Source: Flabesymbios commensalis
Lineage: Eukaryota; Annelida; Polychaeta; Terebellida; Flabelligeridae
Direction: 5' to 3'
Length of the DNA: 64,000 nt
Assembly (NCBI GenBank): GCA_964017125.1
Contig: OZ024912.1
Location: forward strand, 81,424,392-81,488,391
The notes under the pieces are model-generated. The model had not been told where the DNA came from. It did not search any database and was given only the letters and a program-made list of their open reading frames with translations. Every line of letters begins with the position of its first letter. Within the stretch, counting starts at the first letter, position 1. A program made the translations under genes and the position numbers. This document shows, in pieces, positions 1 to 64,000 of the stretch.

Positions 1-720
1 AAAAAAACGTTTTGACCTAGTTTTTTAAAAAGGTGATGAGAGCGATGCGAAAAAACAAGCAAAAAAACATAGCTGGATAAATGTTTTAGATGAAAAAAAA
101 TCCAAATCATAATGAGGGAGGGCTGAAAAAAACATTAAAAAAAATACAGTGGACCTATTAGTGGAAAAGGCAAAAAAACATTGGACAAATTTCTGGAAAA
201 GCTAAGGCGACGAAATAAAAAAAAAGTTTTGACCTACTTTTTAAAAAGGCAATGAGAGCGACGCAAAAAAAAAGAAAAAAAAAACATAGCTGGATAAACA
301 TTTTTTTCTCCTGAAATGAACTGTTTTTTTAAATCGGCAATATTATAATGCGCGCTAGGCAGAAAAAAACATATTTTTTTTATAATGTTCGGCCTCAATC
401 TGATGCACACGCTCTTCTAAAACAGTGAGAAAAACATAGTGGCCTAAGAGTCCAGTCAGGTTGACTTTTATGTGGCTCTCATTGTGTGATGCACATCAAC
501 TATTTAGGCGCTACATTACTCTTTTGACAGTTTTTCACTTATTTGAAGCTGACAATTGCGGCAGCAATGTCAGGTTCAAATAAATGAAAAATAAAACACC
601 CATGCCGACGCAATTGTCCCGAAAAAAACACCCATGCTGACACAAAAATTAAACACCCATGCGTTCAAAAATGAAACAAGACTGGCTATAAACTTATAAT
701 CGGCGCTTTGATCAAGATTT
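1..720. repeat. A-rich low-complexity DNA with an imperfect direct repeat
   Basis: Long runs of A and T. A block near 1-85 recurs near 222-300 (shared words TTTTGACCTA, GAGAGCGA and ACATAGCTGGATAAA), so it is an imperfect tandem duplication of about 225 bp. No open frame of interest and no gene seen. Confidence 0.6.
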
Positions 721-1059
721 ATACAGTGCCCCAATGCTATTTTAATGTTAGGCCACCGTGTACGACGTCGGAACAACATTAAAACAACATTGGTTAATTC
801 ACATTTGATAAATATGAGGAGATTAAAAAACGATGTGCGTACGGAAAACGTTAAACAAAATATAAATTAAAAATAAAAAGATTGAACATGTTCGTATAGA
901 CACGTTTTGCATGGTCTTGGCATTCATATCTGAAGCGTATTTGGTAGAACGGAATCTCATCTGGAAAGATATTTTTGCTTTTTTTTGACCAATTGTCGTC
1001 TGTGGGGCTGAAAAGGTCAGCTTTTAGAGTATAAAACAGTTCGGATGGCGAGATCCCGG

Positions 1060-1290
1060 CATTATGTCGGTGGCGACACACGGTGACTGCTGTCAAAACA
1101 ACAGACGCATGGTGGATGAATCACATGATGTGATAGGTCAGATCACATCACGTGACATAGTCCATACGGTGTCAGTGAGTCACGTGGCTGAGGAAGCAGA
1201 GGATAACGTCACAGAAAGAGATGATGTCACACTGAACACATGGGTAAGTGACGTCACAAATGACAAGTGACGTAAGACAGCAGCAGGATT
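1060..1290. other. Region with CRE-like TGACGTCA words, no gene recognised
   Basis: A 68-codon open frame runs 1064-1270 but matches nothing I recognise. The same stretch holds GTGACGTCAC and GTGACGTAAG, resembling CREB/ATF sites, and several CACGTG/CACATG words. It could be a regulatory segment or chance; nothing ties it to the channel gene 6 kb downstream. Confidence 0.2.
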
Positions 1291-1466
1291 TTGTAAGTAG
1301 GCATAAATGTTTTTAATCTTCATTTTGTTTCTAAATAATTAGAATGAATATTATCTACAAAGGATTCAAGCTTGTTATTGTTAGTAAATTTTAGTTTGTC
1401 ATTTCTGTTAGGGTGTTAAATTGCCATTTTTGTTTTGCCAAATTAGTGAAACTATAATATCTTTAA

Positions 1467-1678
1467 ACCTTTCAGTGCGGGTATCGACTTTAGACGTCAG
1501 ATTCTGACGTCTAAAATCGATCCTCGCGCTGACAGAGTAAAACATTTTTATTGGCCGTAGACCCATAACATAGGTATTCAAATGAATCAGAGCTAACTAA
1601 AACATTCATAATCATTTCAAATTGAGAAAACCCTTTGATCTCCATTTATTGTATAACAATATTTCAGCACTTTTAGGG
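1467..1678 (+). mobile_element. MITE, family B (TTAA, GACGTC hairpin)
   Basis: Family B starts CCTTTCAGTGCGGG with a hairpin built on GACGTCAGATTCTGACGTC, continues through a conserved tail (ACCCATAACATAGGTATTCA) and ends TTCAGCRCTNTNAGGG. It sits next to TTAA/TTAT. The TTAA target and CCCT-type ends are typical of piggyBac-like non-autonomous elements. Confidence 0.7.
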
Positions 1679-1759
1679 TTATCTATGCTTGAATTATGTA
1701 CACAGTTGCTGTGAGTTGTATTGTATATTACAAAATATTGATATTTTAAATATCATTAA

Positions 1760-1961
1760 CCCTCGTCCCACTATGCCCGGATATATACGGGGCTAAGGAT
1801 GTTTTAGATCAATAAAAATATCACTTAATTTTGATAAAATAGTTTTTAATAGACGCTTTGTTGATCCAATAATTTAATTTTAGACATGTCTATTTTTCAT
1901 AAATAGTAATATTTTTCGTCATTTGAAGCTGAAAAATTGAAGCAATTCAGCAGGACAAGGG
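1760..1961. mobile_element. Short TTAA-flanked MITE
   Basis: A 202-bp unit bounded by TTAA on both sides (1756-1759, 1962-1965), with ends CCCTCGTCC and GGACAAGGG. It is a further piggyBac-type miniature element, distinct from families B, C and E. Confidence 0.65.
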
Positions 1962-2357
1962 TTAACTGTATTAACCTCTTCATCGCTGAGCGCGACTATA
2001 GTCGTTTTAATCCGTTTTAATTATTAACTGATGAAACCGCAGTTATTAGGAACGAAATATCTTCTTATGTCGAAAGGAGTTGTTGAGAGGTTGCAAAGGC
2101 GACTTAACAACTTTTTCTGTTAAAATTAATCCCTAAATAGCAAATATATGTTTACAACATTTTTTTTTAATTGCATTTTTGGCGGCCATTGTGTTTTTAT
2201 CAGTCAGCAATTCCAATATGGCGGACATTGTTGTAATATTTGCCATTGCTTTTAGAATTGGGGTGAAAATTACTCATATTATTTTAATTTGGGATAAAAC
2301 ATTTGCATTTTTTTTATTTCTTAATAAATGTGATTTAACCAAATAACGTGAAAGTTA

Positions 2358-2706
2358 GGGACGCACCATTTGATATCTGGGGGGGGGGGGGGGCTAGAGT
2401 TTTTGTTGCTTGCAAACTTTTTTTTTACCTCCGGTGGAAAACAAGCTTTTTTTGGCGATCAACGTCCGACAATTTTTTTTTTATGTTTCGTCAAAGAAAC
2501 TTTTTGTCGTATGCTTTCCCTATTATGTACGTTACCATTTGGTGTTTTTTCTGGTCAACATATTTTTTATCAATTTCGACAACAATCTTTTTTTTTCTGC
2601 TCACATTTTCAACAAACTTTTTTTTTCTGACTTTCGTGGCGACAAACTATTTTATTTTATTTTATTCTAGCCCCCCCCCCCCCCCAGATATCAAATGGTG
2701 CGTCCC
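2358..2706. mobile_element. PIF/Harbinger-like TIR element with G/C homopolymer arms
   Basis: Terminal inverted repeats begin GGGACGCACCATTTGATATC and run straight into a G tract on the left and a C tract on the right. TTA flanks both ends (2355-2357, 2707-2709), a 3-bp duplication typical of PIF/Harbinger. The interior is T-rich with phased T runs; no transposase is present. It interrupts an older hairpin-bearing element. Confidence 0.65.
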
Positions 2707-3119
2707 TTACTTGGTTTAAATTTGTGATAAAACAGATTGATGACGACTACAGTCGCTGTTTGCTCTTCAAGTTTGAACACACACAAATCACATCGACTTA
2801 GCCCAGTGCTTTGAACACACAAGTCATCCAGTCAGTACTCATTTAATGTTGGGCCACCGTCTACGACGCTGGCCCAACATTAAATGAGCGATGCAAAAAT
2901 ATTTATAATTGTTGACAGTCAAACGGACAAAAATGTGGACAACGATTTTATTGACAACAATAAAAGTCATTTCTGACTTATTCGTCATGATTATTATCAG
3001 ATCATGTAGGCCTACTACACGTTCATTGGTAATTTTGAAAAAGCACATATTATTTTACAAATACATTGCGGTTCTATTGGTCCAGTCATTTTGCGGCAAA
3101 AATAAATGCATGAGGATTT

Positions 3120-3386
3120 AGGCCACTTATGTGCACAAACTGGCTAAACTGGGCCAGGGGAGCCTCCTGAGGATGGTGAGAGGAATGAGATGACACTGCC
3201 CTCCAGACACATGATTCGAGCTCGAACCCTGGCGGTCTGAGGCTGAGCTCGCCACCTCTTGGTCACGGAGGCTCCGCACAATATTAAATCTTTGTGAGCG
3301 AACAGGGAAGAAACATTTTGTTTCTTTGAAACTTGAATGCTAGAGCTAGGTTCGAACCCGCGACCTCCGATTTTTCAAGCAGGCAG
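3120..3386 (-). mobile_element. Dimeric tRNA-derived SINE, reverse copy
   Basis: Read on the minus strand it carries a tRNA-like head (B-box GGTTCGAAC), a second tRNA-like unit (GTGACC...GAGGT..., B-box-like GGTTCGAG) and the tail motif CTCACCATCCTCAGGAGG. It lies head to head with the copy that follows. Confidence 0.7.
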
Positions 3387-3616
3387 AAACACAATGTTTC
3401 TTCCCTGCTCACTCGTAAGGATGCAATATTGAGGGGGATCTACGTGACCGAGAGGTATCGTGCTCGGCCTCAGACCGCCAAGGCTTGAATTTCGAATCTT
3501 GTGTCTGGAGGGCGGTGTCATCTCATTCATCTCACCATCCTCAGGAGTACGTCCTCCTGGCCCAGGTTAGCCTATATGTGCACAACGGTGGCCTAAAGCC
3601 CCATGTCATTTCATTT
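3387..3616 (+). mobile_element. Dimeric tRNA-derived SINE, forward partial copy
   Basis: Starts in the spacer after the first tRNA-like unit (GTTTCTTCCCTGCTCACTCG), keeps the whole second unit and ends in CATTTCATTTT. With the preceding reverse copy it forms a 0.5-kb inverted pair. Confidence 0.7.
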
Positions 3617-3650
3617 TTACAAGCCACCAATTGATGTCGCTGTCGCAACC

Positions 3651-3756
3651 CAGAAAACACGAGAAATCGACCAAATAGTGAACCAATGTTGAGCTAGCGT
3701 CGTAGACGGTGGCCCAACGTTGGATCATCATTGGGTCGATGTCTCGTGTTTTCTGG
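3651..3756. mobile_element. Palindromic element, family A
   Basis: Near-perfect palindrome with ends CAGAAAACACGAGA / TCTCGTGTTTTCTG and centre AGCGTCGTAGACGGTGG. About 106 bp, hairpin over its full length, non-coding. Confidence 0.75.
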
Positions 3757-3828
3757 AATCCCTGAGTTAATTCAGTTTTCAGAGATGCAAAAACGATACT
3801 TTGATGCATCGTGAGGGTTTAACTCAGG

Positions 3829-4068
3829 GCACCTTTACAACGCTGACATATTTGTATATAAACCATGGAGACCAAAGACCAAAATTTAAAATCACCACAA
3901 ATGTCTTAGATAGCTCTTTCCGCTTCATTTGAATACCTATGTTATGTGTCTATACGGCCGTGACAAATATTTTAATTCTTACAGTGCGGGGATCGACTTT
4001 AGTCGTCGGAATCTGACGTCTACAGACATCAGATTCTGACGACTAAAGTCGATCATCTCACTGTAAGG
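3829..4068 (-). mobile_element. MITE, family B, reverse copy
   Basis: The conserved tail (CTCTTTCCGCTTCATTTGAATA) precedes the GACGTC-type hairpin at 3984-4060, so the element is reversed. Ends are slightly decayed. Confidence 0.65.
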
Positions 4069-4510
4069 GTCAAGGGTGTATCCAAAAGTTGGTCCATCGT
4101 CTGCGACGCTGGCCCAGCATTAGCCCAACATTGGATAAATGTGTCGTGTTTGCTGGTATGGGAACATTCACGAGAGACTCACTAGGTGGGGTATAAGTGA
4201 ATATTGGAAGGGTCATATATCTCAATACGTGCACTAAGTAACGTACCACACTCGATGTGTAAGGAGACGTCCTGTAAAGAGAATGATACGTTAGTTTGTC
4301 CGGGCGATAATAGGTGAAGTCACGAGACTCTCAGTAGGCCTAGAGGGCGGAGACTATAAGACGGATTCCCGGGTAAATGACCTCTGAGCTGAAAAACAAG
4401 ACAGATGGACATGAAGCAGGCAAACTTAATACGTTTTCTCGCCCCCCCCCCCCCCCACTGCAATGTTAAGCCTATACTTTGACAGTAGCAGCTAGTAGCC
4501 TAGAATAACC

Positions 4511-4618
4511 CCAGCAAACACGAAACATCGACCCAATGCTGGACCAATGTTGTGCCACCGTCTACAACGCTGGCCCAACACTGGTCCAGCATTGGGTCGA
4601 TGTCTCGTGTTCGCTGGG
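4511..4618. mobile_element. Palindromic element, family A
   Basis: Full-length palindrome with ends CCAGCAAACACGAAACATCG and CGATGTCTCGTGTTCGCTGG; middle GCCACCGTCTACAACGCTGG. A C-homopolymer of 16 lies about 55 bp upstream. Confidence 0.8.
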
Positions 4619-5144
4619 ACATGTGTAGCAATAGCTTACCGCCGTGCTAAAGCAAAATGCAGTATCTGCTTAATTTAAGTAAACAGCTACCGCATTTTAC
4701 CTTCGCAGAACAGCTTACCCCCCATGTATTCTTCCAATATTTCTGGGTAGCCCAACGGTGGCCCAACATTGAAAGAACATTGAGACAACGTGTCGGTTTG
4801 ATTTTAATAGATATTAGAGTCACTTCCTATTGATTTAATGGTATTAAAGAGTATGTTCTTTGCATATTCACGTCACGATGGCGGACGCCTTGAGTTTGAT
4901 TTAAGCTTGGTGATGATAGGTTTTCACAGATATGAATGTTTCTCAACTCCTAACGTGCGGCACAATAACAGGGTAATAAGTTTGCTATGTCATCACAAAA
5001 TTTACACATTGTCGTGTCTCGATGCTGTGTGCGTGGGATTGCACTTCACTTGCATGTGCTTCACTTCACTCAGGTGTGAAGATGCCAATGAGATGACAAT
5101 ACGTACTATAAAACTCCAGGGTTGTAATAACAGAGGGGTCTAAT

Positions 5145-5397
5145 GAAATAAATCGGGCTTTAGGCCACCTTTGTGCACATATAGGCTAAACTGGGCCAGG
5201 AGACCCTCCTGAGGATGGTGAGATGATTGAGATGACACTGTTCTCCAGACACAGGATTCGAAATTCGAGCCGAGAACGCTACCTCTCGGTCACGGAGGCT
5301 CCCCACAATACTGACGTTCACACGTGGATGGGGAAGAGACATTTTTTGTTTCTTTTAAACCGCCGAGACCCGGAACCCTAGGGCCCCCGTCCTACAA
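5145..5397 (-). mobile_element. Dimeric tRNA-derived SINE, reverse copy
   Basis: Begins with the reversed tail (AATCGGGCTTTAGGCCACC), continues through the second tRNA-like unit and stops within a shortened first tRNA-like head ending AGGGCCCCCGTCCTACA. Confidence 0.75.
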
Positions 5398-5485
5398 AGG
5401 GGTCTAACTTGAGCAGTGCTGAGACAATGGTCAGAGCGTGGAGTTTTCCAATAGCTGTTGCGAGTTCAATCCCCGCTTGGTGCAG

Positions 5486-5580
5486 ATACATTGAAACAAT
5501 TATGTTTTAATGTTGGGCCAGCGTTGAAGACGCTGGGTCAACGCTAAAACAACATTGTTTCAATGTATCGTGTTTGCTGT
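5486..5580. mobile_element. Palindromic element, family A, diverged
   Basis: Arms TACATTGAAACAATTATG and CATTGTTTCAATGTATCG around the GGGCCAGCGTTGAAGACGCT centre. Confidence 0.65.
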
Positions 5581-5858
5581 GATATCATGTTTCTCCTTTC
5601 TCAACGCTGGTACATTATTGTTTTGTTAGGGTGTCCTTGGCAAAACACTTCACGTGCTTCGCTTCACTCAGTTGTAAATGGGTACCCGAGATGACAACGT
5701 GTACGATAAGGTGCTAGGGTTAAAATAACAGAAGGGTCTGCATGCTACCTGGGGAGTTGAAATGACACATGAATAAACTTTTCCATGGCTGACTTTATCA
5801 TAGAATCTTCATCCACTACAAGATGACTTGAAGTGGGTGACATAGTCATGTTGTTAAC

Positions 5859-6095
5859 CATTTCAGCGCGGAGATCGACTTTTAACGTCAGAATCTGACG
5901 ATTCGGGGATCGACATTTAACGTCAGAATCGTCGACCCCCCCCCCCCCCCGCTGAAAATAATATAATGGCCCGTAGACCAACACCATAGATAGGTATTTA
6001 AATGAGGCAAAATAGCTAACTAAGACATTCATGATGCTTTCAAATTGAAAAAAAACTCCCCGGTTTACACAAAAGTGTTTCAACGCTGTAAAAGT
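5859..6095 (+). mobile_element. MITE, family B
   Basis: TTAACCATTTCAGCGCGG start, GACGTC-type hairpin core (partly duplicated, with a C-homopolymer at 5937-5951), conserved tail, end AACGCTGTAAAAGTTAA. Confidence 0.65.
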
Positions 6096-6509
6096 TAACT
6101 TTTTGCACGTAATACCATACGTTTTCAAACTAATTCAAAATTAAATACCAAGTCACTGAACACGATATAGGGGGATTCTCAGTTAATCGAATACCTTAAG
6201 TTTTCAGAAAGATATATTTTTCGTCAAATAAATGAAAAAGTGGGTGAAAATATAAAATAGATGGGGTTAAAATATCGAAAGAAGTTGCCTTATTTTCACA
6301 TTCTTTGCTCCTATGGTTTCCCTTTTTATACATTTTCAAGCCAATTTCACCACAATTCACTGAAATCGATGTGGGAGGTGCGCCAATAAAGCAAATTCTT
6401 AAATTCTGTAAATGTTAATTTTCATCAGTTGAAGCGGTTTATGCGCTATTCTATAATGCCATGTTTACCGTATGACATAATGCCAATAATGTTTAGGTGA
6501 TATTCCACA

Positions 6510-6915
6510 CTATGACATAATGTTAATGTCACATTCCACAATATAACACAATGTTAATGTTATGTTTCGCAATGTATAATGTTTATATTTGGCAATATCA
6601 CATACTGTTATTGATATTTTGCACAATGTAACATAATGTACATGGCATATTTCAAATTGGAACATAATGTACATGTCATATTGCACTGTGTAGTATAATT
6701 TTAATGTCATATTGTACAATGTGACCTAATGTTAATGGCATATTGTACAATGTGACCTGATGTTAATGTTATATTGCACAATACAATGTGACCTAATGTT
6801 AGTCATATTATACAATGTGGTCTAATTTCAATGGCATATTGTACAATGTGACTAAATGTTAATGTCATATTGTACAATGTGACATAATGTCAACATAATA
6901 ATAATTATTATTGTC
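6510..6915. repeat. 31-bp tandem repeat, about 13 degenerate units
   Basis: Units resemble ATGTTAATGTCATATTGTAC followed by AATGTGACCTA. Divergence is highest at the left. The array ends about 30 bp before a pyrimidine-rich AG (GTTTTTCCACAG, 6949-6960) that could be the acceptor for the 5' exon. Confidence 0.75.
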
Positions 6916-7166
6916 ATATTACATAATGTGATATAATCTAATCATTGTGTTTTTCCACAGATAGACGTTTGACCTCTGATGACCTTCTGAGTACATCCCT
7001 GTATGAATTGACCTCTGGTTAACTTGGGGATTGGCAGAGATAATAACAAACCCTAATATTGACACTGAGACACACTAGCCCTGGTAGCAGACACCACGTG
7101 ACGCGCTGCGACATAAAGTGGAACTGTCAACTACTGGTTGCTAAGAGCGGTCATGTGCTGGTAACG

Positions 7167-61584
<54,418 letters not shown>

Positions 61585-62040
61585 AGCCAATGAGGGACAT
61601 AAAAAAACGGGACGAACAGCAAATCCCCAGAGCCTGCCTGGGGTTAGGACTTTCCTAATGTAGACCCCAGACTGGAAGAAAAGCAAATCTCATAGATTGT
61701 CTGAGAAAATAAAGGACATGAAAATACAGGAAGACAATAAAATCTCCATAATCTGTCTAAGATAAAAGTAGTGGTTCCTAACCTTAACTTGATCTAGAAA
61801 CAATAAGGAACGCGTTGATAATACAGGAATGTAGGAGTAAATCTCTTTTTCTTGTCCAGGGTTAAGGTTATGATGTTAGTGTGAACTATATCCAGACCCT
61901 AACCCTAGAAAGGAATAAAATATCTAGAATCTGCCTAGATAATAAGTCACACAAAAAGTAACACAACAAAAAGTAACACAACAACATTTAACCTAGACAG
62001 TAAGTAGAACAAAGCTCCATAGCCTGTCTAGGCTTCGTTT
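61585..62040 (+). repeat. 3' UTR with degenerate repeats of the CDS end
   Basis: The segment around the stop (GCAAATCTCCAGAGCCTGTG) recurs in decayed form near 61619, 61682, 61741, 61917 and 62009. AATAAA words at 61708-61713 and 61914-61919 are candidate poly(A) signals. Confidence 0.6.
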
Positions 62041-62049
62041 AAACATATT

Positions 62050-62900
62050 TATTTTTCAATTGGAACAATACATATAAATGTAATACAAGGCTCCTTTCGA
62101 GGCTTTGGAACTTTCTAGCCTTAACTCTCGATTGGAAGAAGAACAAAAAACCCGAAGATAATATATATAATATTTATATATTTGGATACGCCACTGTTAT
62201 GGCTATCACCCGCGGGGAATATGTGTACCCGGCAGAAATACAGTCTGTTTCACCAAATGCTGGGAGAAGCCTTATTTAAATTTCTTGGTTGCTATTTAAT
62301 TTTTTGTGTGATTTTTTTCTTGGTCATGTTTTCATCTTCCCCCAATATCCTTGAAAATTTATGGATATTTTGTTATGTATTTCGAAGTTTGATTTGACAT
62401 GTAATTCAATTCTTGTTCCACGGTAATGGTGAAATGAAACCTGTTATTTTAATATTTTATTACATGTCAAATGGTCTAACTTGGAAAATACACAATAAAA
62501 GTCCATCAAACTTTCAGAGATGGTGGGAGAGGATGCAAAAACAATCCGAGAAAAAAATAATGCAAATTAAATAAAGTATACTCCCAGCACTTAGTGAAAT
62601 AGACTGTAAGTCAGCTAATAACAACCTGATAACCCAGTGAATGTGACGTTGGTACAATGTTGATTTATTGCTGGACTGTTGTATATAAACGATCCAGCGT
62701 TTACACGTTAACCGCAAAATATTTTAATTGGAATTTTCACTCACTTCTAGTATTGTGTCTCGCTGACGCGATTCACAACTGAAAATTATTCAGATTTGAC
62801 AAAATGGGAGGTCAACGATTTTGAAATCTTTCTGATTGGATTGATGTCACGTTTTATCGTTAACATGTTTAAAATGTGGTATTTATAATGTGTTACTGAA
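62050..62900. other. 3' flank, family C remnant
   Basis: Nothing gene-like. A decayed family C element (hairpin TAGTATTGTGTCTCGCTGAC) lies at about 62708-62900. Confidence 0.4.
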
Positions 62901-62914
62901 AAATGAAAAAAAAC

Positions 62915-63108
62915 TCGGGACCGACTTTAGACGTCAGAATTTAACGTCTAAAGTTGATCACCCGCACTGAAATAGTAAAATATTCATAATGACTGTAGAC
63001 CCATAACATAGATATTCAAATGAAGTGGAATGATCAGCCTAAGATATTTATCATGATTTCAAATCTAAAACCATGGTGCATATGGAAATATTTCAGCGCT
63101 TTAAGGGT
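62915..63108 (+). mobile_element. MITE, family B, 5'-shortened
   Basis: CGGGACCGACTTTAGACGTC hairpin, tail, end CAGCGCTTTAAGGGTTAA. Confidence 0.65.
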
Positions 63109-63109
63109 T

Positions 63110-64000
63110 AAAGATTTTAATCAGTGTAGTCCAGACGCCAAGTATGCATTTTTTACAAGATCTCAAAATTAACCTAGTCAGAAACATACGAGGACATGCC
63201 CTCATATGTCCAGTGCTAAAATGCTAATATGGCAGATTAACGTTACTGACGTTTATTTATCGACACGAATAATTCAATATTTATGAATATACAAAACTGG
63301 GTGATGTCTAGCTGCCATCCAGCATAATGTGCTCCACCTACCTTTTTTGGTGATTCTCTCAGACCTTCACAATGGCCAAACCAAGTTTATGACACACAGC
63401 CGAAGATAAATTCTAACTGACAGGTGATACGATGAGTACATCAGCTCCTTCTGGACACCAGAGATCTTACAGCATGGTTCGCATTCAAACTGCTGTTTTG
63501 CGTCGTGTTTCACATGATTAACATGTATTGAAACTTGTATAATACGTAATAATTCGATGTAAATTAATGAAAAGGCTATTCTAGATTGTGTCGGCTGATA
63601 ATAAATATTTCTCGCACAGTTCAGTTTACTATGCATTATTCGGTTGAACTGGAACATAATCTTCTGGCAACATTACAGAATAGGAAATGCAAACTTCAAT
63701 TAAATTTAATTCTTGTTCGTCCTGATAATAAAACTCGCCTCCAGGATTTTGTTGCATCGAGCCCCATAGAACAGCACAGCCCGTATGAGCTTTATAATGG
63801 GTGGCATTCTTGTAGGAATTCTTGTAGGAGCTACATTCTTGTAGGAATTCGTTGCCATTGTCATTGATATACCCATACATTCATTGACGTCCCTGTTTTG
63901 TTTATGAAGTTTGTGACACTACTAAATGGTTAACTGAGAAAAAATTCACACCTCCTCCCAAAACCAAGCACCATAGGCAAACGATGACATTTCACCTAAA
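63110..64000. other. Window end, no supported feature
   Basis: Open frames of up to 96 codons on both strands overlap one another and lack recognisable domains; a (TTCTTGTAGGA)-type direct repeat lies at 63808-63850. Confidence 0.35.

Noticed and set aside
1064-1270. 68-codon frame as a first exon
   Set aside because: No recognisable similarity and no phase link to later exons; recorded only as a possible regulatory stretch.
2348-2719. 123-codon Phe-rich frame
   Set aside because: Lies wholly inside the TIR element and results from its T runs.
62182-62397. 71-codon frame after the channel gene
   Set aside because: No domain, no splice partner and AT-rich composition typical of the flank.

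Overview
The window is animal nuclear DNA: AT-rich, intron-heavy and packed with non-coding repeats. It holds one recognisable host gene, read left to right over most of its length: a canonical transient receptor potential (TRPC) cation channel, closest in my reading to the vertebrate TRPC3/6/7 group. The repeat content (several TTAA-flanked hairpin MITE families, a dimeric tRNA-derived SINE, a Jockey/CR1-type LINE, long tetranucleotide arrays) suggests a marine invertebrate, either lophotrochozoan or non-vertebrate deuterostome. I cannot name the species.

Layout. 1-7,150: A-rich low-complexity DNA, hairpin MITEs, one PIF/Harbinger-like element, SINEs and a 31-bp tandem repeat. 7,167-7,410: a probable 5' exon. 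7,411-33,535: a 26-kb first intron filled with MITEs, SINEs, tetranucleotide arrays ((CCAT)n, (CAAT)n, (CACT)n, (GTGA)n, (AATG)n), a cluster of palindromes at 22.1-23.8 kb, a paired inverted element with tetranucleotide tails (25.2-28.9 kb) and a nearly intact LINE (30.1-33.3 kb). 33,536-61,584: the remaining 21 exons, giving ankyrin repeats, pre-S1 helix, S1-S6 with pore, TRP box, a CIRB-like segment and a coiled-coil tail. Every splice phase I could check closes, giving a 1,070-residue protein from the ATG at 33,583, or 1,167 residues if the 7,167 exon supplies the start. 61,585-64,000: 3' UTR and flank with no supported gene.

The most unusual signal is in the introns of this gene. At ten or more exon boundaries the end of the exon and the adjoining intron end are tandemly copied, from one extra copy to 21: exon 3 both sides, exon 4 donor (21 exact 89-bp units), exon 9, exon 10 donor (51-bp in-frame units), exon 11 acceptor, exon 15 acceptor (61-bp units) and donor (20-bp units), exon 17 and 20 donors, exon 22 acceptor, and the stop-codon region. 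Each copy carries a ready-made splice site, so the gene has dozens of decoy donors and acceptors. I know of no described system of this form; survivorship of random local duplications is the main rival explanation.

No retrovirus, LTR element, Polinton, CRISPR array or true tRNA/rRNA gene was recognised.
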